Origin: a bacterium
GTDB taxonomy: Bacteria; Actinomycetota; Acidimicrobiia; Acidimicrobiales; CATQHL01
Assembly (NCBI GenBank): GCA_026708055.1
Contig: JAPOVS010000050.1
Coordinates: 1 to 42,377, forward strand
DNA length: 42,377 nucleotides
Direction: 5' to 3'
Shown here: positions 39,273 through 42,377 of the stretch, piece by piece
How the letters are laid out: each line of letters opens with the position of its first letter
Numbering within the stretch: position 1 is the stretch's first letter
Notes under the pieces: model-generated
Told to the model about the DNA's origin: nothing
The model's input: the letters and a program-made list of their open reading frames with translations, nothing else
The model's database searches: none
Translations under genes and position numbers: made by a program

Positions 39273-40152
39273 CCCGCCTCCTCCACTGGCGCGTCCGGTT
39301 CTCGGACTCGGCCTCCGCGTCGGCTCCGGCGCCGGTCCGGGCCGGGGTCGCAGAGGTCGGTGCCGCGAGCCGGTCCTGGGGCAGCGATGTCACGACGGTC
39401 CCCGGATCGCCGGTGGCGTCGATGACCCCGCTGAGGCGACCCGTCACCTCGGCGAGGACCGTCCCGAAGGACGAGTCGCGGCCCCGGAACCGCATCCTGA
39501 GGAGCTTCTCGTCGGAGATGAGCGGCAGGCGGCCGATCACCTCGAGTCCGGTGATCCGCTGCAGCGCATCGTCGGCCGGCGGGGAGTCCGCCTCGGCGAG
39601 GAGCAGGCGCAACTGCGCGGCGCTGCCGGACAGGCCGGCCTGTCGCAGCCAGGCGGCGAACGCCTCCGCGGTCCCCTCGCCGGCGAAGCGCTTGTGATGG
39701 ACCAGCGCCGAGGCGTGCTCGAGCAGCGGCAGGACGGCGTCGAACTGCTGCCACGACGGTACCGAGACGATCACCCGCCGAGTGCGGTCGAGTTCGCGCA
39801 ACTCGGCAGCGCGCTCGGCCAGCCAGCCGCCGGCGACGCGCCCGCCGGCGGCGCTGTCGGGCGCGAACAGCAGCCACAGCGACTCGGGCCGGGCGCCCAG
39901 GCTGTAGCAGTGCGCAGCCAGCGCGTCGACCCGCATCGGGTCTCGCGCTGCGATGAGTGTCGGCAGGCCGCGGGCAGCCGGCGAGAACGGCGCGCCGAGG
40001 GCTCGGCCGCATCGCCGCGCCAGGCGCGACCCGGTGGCGTCGGCGTCGACGAACAGCGCCCTCCGGTCGCTCTCGCTGAGCCGCCGGCCGAGCGCCAACG
40101 CCAACGATCCCGTGTCGAGGCGCGTCCGGTCGCCGCCGGCGACGACTAGCAC
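39259..40152 (-). CDS. TadZ/CpaE-like ParA-type protein with degenerate P-loop
   Basis: 297 residues from GTG 40152. The layout is MinD/ParA-like: LALALGRRLSESDRRALFVDADATGSRLARRCG, then AARGLPTLIAARDPMRVDAL, LWLLFAPDSAAGG, RRVIVSVPSWQQFDAVLPLL and GLEVIGRLPLISDEKLLRMRF. The first loop (AGGDRTRLDTGSL) lacks the Lys-Gly-Gly-x-Gly-Lys-Thr pattern, so ATP binding is probably lost or altered, as in many TadZ proteins used for polar localisation. It precedes TadA by overlap and follows the CpaB-like gene by 10 bases. Confidence 0.7.
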   Translation of the reverse strand: MLVVAGGDRTRLDTGSLALALGRRLSESDRRALFVDADATGSRLARRCGRALGAPFSPAARGLPTLIAARDPMRVDALAAHCYSLGARPESLWLLFAPDSAAGGRVAGGWLAERAAELRELDRTRRVIVSVPSWQQFDAVLPLLEHASALVHHKRFAGEGTAEAFAAWLRQAGLSGSAAQLRLLLAEADSPPADDALQRITGLEVIGRLPLISDEKLLRMRFRGRDSSFGTVLAEVTGRLSGVIDATGDPGTVVTSLPQDRLAAPTSATPARTGAGADAEAESENRTRQWRRRDVSA

Positions 40153-40162
40153 GGTGCGTCTC

Positions 40163-41674
40163 CTACGGCGCCCATTGCAGGTACGCCGCGTCCACGGCCT
40201 CCACCAAGGCTCTGACCTCGGACGCGTCGAGTTTGCGGTCCGCCGGCTGGTTCACCGGCAGCACGATCGGCGTGGCGCCCAGTCGTTGAGGCAGGTACGT
40301 GTAGTAGGCCCAGCGGTCGGGAGGAGCCCAGAACGTGGCGACGCCGCCGTCCCAACCCTCCAGCACCCGCGACTCGATGACGCTCGGCGGGCGGCCGGGA
40401 TCACCCAGCCCTAGATCGTTGATCTGCGCCGGCCGGCCCGGATCGACGATCAGTACCAGATCGCCGTCCCGGAGCGGCGCAGCGGCACCGGCCTCATCAA
40501 GCGGCAGGCTCACCTGGAACCACCCTGCCGGCGCCGTCGGCAGGGCCGCCACGTCCTGTCGCCACCGGGACTCCCACACGGCGTCGAGTTGGGCCGCCAT
40601 CTGCTCGGCGTCGGTGCCGTCGGGGACCGGCAGAACCAGCGGGTCCGCCCCGATCTCGGTCGCCAGGAGCCGCCACTCGATCCATTCCCGCGGCGGCACG
40701 AACAGGCGCACCGACGTCCCCTGGAATTCCCGCAACTCGAGCGTGCGAATCACGCGGCGCGGCCTGCCCGAGTCACTTGCGGTCGGTTCGGCGCCCGGGT
40801 CGACCAGCAGCACCAAGTCGCCCGTGCGCACGCCGGACGGCACGAGACGCGTGTCGAGCGGCACGATCACCTCCAACTCGCCCGGACCGGCCCCGTGAAC
40901 GGGCTCGGGCTCCGGCAGCGACGCCTCAATGAACTGCGCCTCCGCCTCCCACTCGGCTGCCCACACCTCGTTGAGACTTCTCGCCATCGCCTCGGGGTCT
41001 CCACCGGGCGGGACAGGCAGGACCTGTGGAGCCGACCCCAACGCCGCGTGCACGTCCCGCCATTGGGCCCACTCCGCCGGCGGCACGAACATCCGCATCG
41101 AGCTGCCGTCGAAGTCGCGCAACTCGAGCCACTGGAACACCTGGCGAGGCCGCCCCGGGTCTCTTTCGGTGGGGGGCGCGCCCGGATCCACCAGGAGCAC
41201 GAGATCGCCGCGCTGCGGTGGAGTCGGGACGAGACTTGTGTCGAGCGGGACGATGACCTCCAGATCCTCGCCCGAAGGCGCCCCGGCGGGGTCGAAGAAC
41301 AGGCCGCCGTGCACGACGGCACCCGCCGGGATCGGCGCCAGGGCCACGAGGCCGCTGAGCGCGCCGGCGGCCATCGGTGACCAGGCGATGTGGGGGATGC
41401 CGCCGATGTCGACGCGGACGCCGGCCAAATCGCCCGCGGACACCGCACTGCCGCGGGGAATGTCCACCGCGGCGACGAGGACCTGCTGCGGCTCCTCGAA
41501 GAAGCCGGAGGTGAGCAGGTAGCCCGCCACCCCGCCGAGGAGCACGAGAACACCGAGCAGAACGATGAGGAGACGGCGCCGCGATCCGGAACTCCCGGTC
41601 GTCGCGACGGCGGCCGGCTCGCCGGGTTGCTGGTCGGATGAGACTGTTCCGAGGACTGACACGGCCTGTGACAA
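40163..41674 (-). CDS. CpaB/RcpC-like SAF-domain protein with three tandem C-terminal repeats
   Basis: 503 residues from TTG 41674 (a GTG four codons inside is an alternative). One membrane helix (LLIVLLGVLVLLGGVAGYLL), an SAF domain (VLVAAVDIPRGSAVSAGDLAG), then three tandem ~125-residue units, each with a RGDLVLLVDPG-type motif, a VPP-x-EW or APPDRW motif and a closing LPV block. Units 1 and 2 open EVIVPLDTSLVP and EVIVPLDTRLVP; unit 3 opens VSLPLDEAG. CpaB/RcpC proteins are periplasmic factors of Tad pili, normally with one such domain; tripling is unusual. It is the first gene of this operon in the window. Confidence 0.75.
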   Translation of the reverse strand: MSQAVSVLGTVSSDQQPGEPAAVATTGSSGSRRRLLIVLLGVLVLLGGVAGYLLTSGFFEEPQQVLVAAVDIPRGSAVSAGDLAGVRVDIGGIPHIAWSPMAAGALSGLVALAPIPAGAVVHGGLFFDPAGAPSGEDLEVIVPLDTSLVPTPPQRGDLVLLVDPGAPPTERDPGRPRQVFQWLELRDFDGSSMRMFVPPAEWAQWRDVHAALGSAPQVLPVPPGGDPEAMARSLNEVWAAEWEAEAQFIEASLPEPEPVHGAGPGELEVIVPLDTRLVPSGVRTGDLVLLVDPGAEPTASDSGRPRRVIRTLELREFQGTSVRLFVPPREWIEWRLLATEIGADPLVLPVPDGTDAEQMAAQLDAVWESRWRQDVAALPTAPAGWFQVSLPLDEAGAAAPLRDGDLVLIVDPGRPAQINDLGLGDPGRPPSVIESRVLEGWDGGVATFWAPPDRWAYYTYLPQRLGATPIVLPVNQPADRKLDASEVRALVEAVDAAYLQWAP

Positions 41675-41966
41675 CGAACCTTTCTACCGGGTGCCGCGCA
41701 CTTGGCTTCGAGGAGCAAGGGACCGGCATGCCGATGGCTCGGTGGGACCGACCGAACTGTCCTCGAGACAGGCGATGCGCCGCGAGGCGTCAATCCAGCG
41801 GTGGTGCAGCAATGTGACCTCCGAGGTGCCCAGAACCGGCAGCGGCACAGCGTTAATATCTGTATCCTACTGAATACTTGGTGAAAGCTGCAATCCATCG
41901 GAAACCGTCCACGTGCCGGAGGAGAGGATCGGGCGGGCATCGCCGTGTCTGTAAGGTGTGTTCATC
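41675..41966. promoter_or_regulatory. Divergent intergenic region between the Tad operon and the AraC gene
   Basis: About 290 bases without a convincing gene. An AT-rich patch at ~41850-41880 (GTTAATATCTGTATCC, then TACTGAATACTT) contains TANNNT-like hexamers on both strands and is the likely promoter site for one or both divergent genes. An AAGG at 41953-41956 sits suitably before GTG 41967. Confidence 0.4.
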
Positions 41967-42377
41967 GTGGACGAACTCGTCGACCTCATTGCGGGCCGTG
42001 CGGTGGCCGACGGATCCAACGAGTCATCCTGGCCGGGCCTCACCTACTACCGGTTCAATGGCCCGGCGCGGGTCCACGACCAAGTCGCGAGATCGCTGTC
42101 GATCTATGTCGTTGCCCAGGGTCACGGACGGGTCGAATTCAATGATCGGACTTGCGTATGCGGCCCTGCTGACTTCTTCGTCGTGGCGCAGGGCACGCGG
42201 CTGGTAGCCGACGTGCTCGAGGCTTCGCGCGACAGGCCGCTGCTCGCAGCGAGCCTGCGGATCGATCCCGTGCTCACGATCGAGTTGCTGAGCCAGATCG
42301 AACAGTGCCTCGAGAGGCCGCGGGCGGCGGCCGGCCGCCCGGCCGGGGGGGCGGGCGCGCGCGGGGCGGGGGGGGGG
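41967..42377 (+). CDS. AraC-family transcriptional regulator, N-terminal part (cut by contig end)
   Basis: Starts at GTG 41967 with AAGG 10 bases upstream (GTG 41958 also in frame) and is still open at the window end. The frame contains GLTYYRFNGPARVHDQVARS, LSIYVVAQGHGRVEFNDRT, DFFVVAQGTRLVADVLEASR and LLAASLRIDPVLTIELL, the AraC_N ligand-binding signature. The helix-turn-helix part lies beyond the contig. From ~42325 the DNA degenerates into G/C runs that read as Arg/Ala/Gly and are probably artefactual, so the last ~15 residues should not be trusted. Confidence 0.8.
   Translation, partial: MDELVDLIAGRAVADGSNESSWPGLTYYRFNGPARVHDQVARSLSIYVVAQGHGRVEFNDRTCVCGPADFFVVAQGTRLVADVLEASRDRPLLAASLRIDPVLTIELLSQIEQCLERPRAAAGRPAGGAGARGAGGG

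Noticed and set aside
42325-42377. Terminal G/C-rich run as a functional element
   Set aside because: Homopolymer-like sequence at the very end of the contig is most simply a sequencing or assembly artefact.
1-42377. tRNA, rRNA or riboswitch genes
   Set aside because: I looked for cloverleaf-like segments with GTTC-A/T arms and for known riboswitch cores in intergenic DNA and saw none I could support.

Overview
The window is high-GC DNA with GTG/TTG starts used freely, actinobacterial-looking -10 hexamers, lipoprotein-anchored solute-binding proteins (SBPs) and an actinobacterial-style Tad locus. I read it as a chromosomal contig from an uncultured actinobacterium, possibly of the class Acidimicrobiia. 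The class is a guess from gene content. The last ~45 bases are low-complexity G/C and look like a contig end. I saw no tRNA, rRNA or CRISPR array.

Layout. 0.2-7.6 kb: a small hypothetical, a CAP-superfamily surface protein, an AbiE-like toxin/antitoxin pair, the tail of a DUF4143 ATPase, a STAS-like/HATPase/DUF4325 regulator and a CapA-VanY fusion whose signal-peptide region is broken by a 13-G run. 7.8-11.2 kb: a small membrane protein, a decayed xanthine-dehydrogenase/CO-dehydrogenase-type operon, a flavin reductase-like protein and an AhpD-like protein. 11.5-17.4 kb: a complete dipeptide/oligopeptide ABC importer. 17.4-23.07 kb: a toxin/defence-like island with a truncated AlbA-type ATP-binding protein, two DUF4143 ATPases, a HEPN-like pair, a HigB/HigA-like pair with a truncated toxin, and extra copies of the dppF 3' end between the cargo blocks. 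23.2-30.6 kb: catabolic genes (phosphotriesterase-like lactonase, an N,N-dimethylformamidase with alpha and beta parts fused, SDR, amidohydrolase, cupin, PhyH dioxygenase). 30.85-34.4 kb: a sugar-type ABC importer. 34.6-35.3 kb: a scar made of ATPase, VapB and VapC fragments. 35.4-41.7 kb: a Tad/Flp pilus operon. 41.97 kb to the end: the 5' part of an AraC regulator.

Most distinctive observations: (1) 23-bp tandem repeats lie directly upstream of both intact DUF4143 ATPase genes, share a core (GAAC, then GCTA, then a TANNNT-like hexamer), and the motif recurs near 8.07-8.11 kb; (2) two SBPs of unrelated families each carry a ~160-180-residue Ala/Glu-rich predicted coiled coil between lipobox and binding domain, and each is followed by a perfect long hairpin; (3) a ~50-residue extracellular module is shared by the CAP protein and, in tandem, the CapA-VanY protein; (4) the dppF 3' end is duplicated at the edges of inserted cargo. 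All functions are inferred from sequence motifs read by eye; no database search was run.
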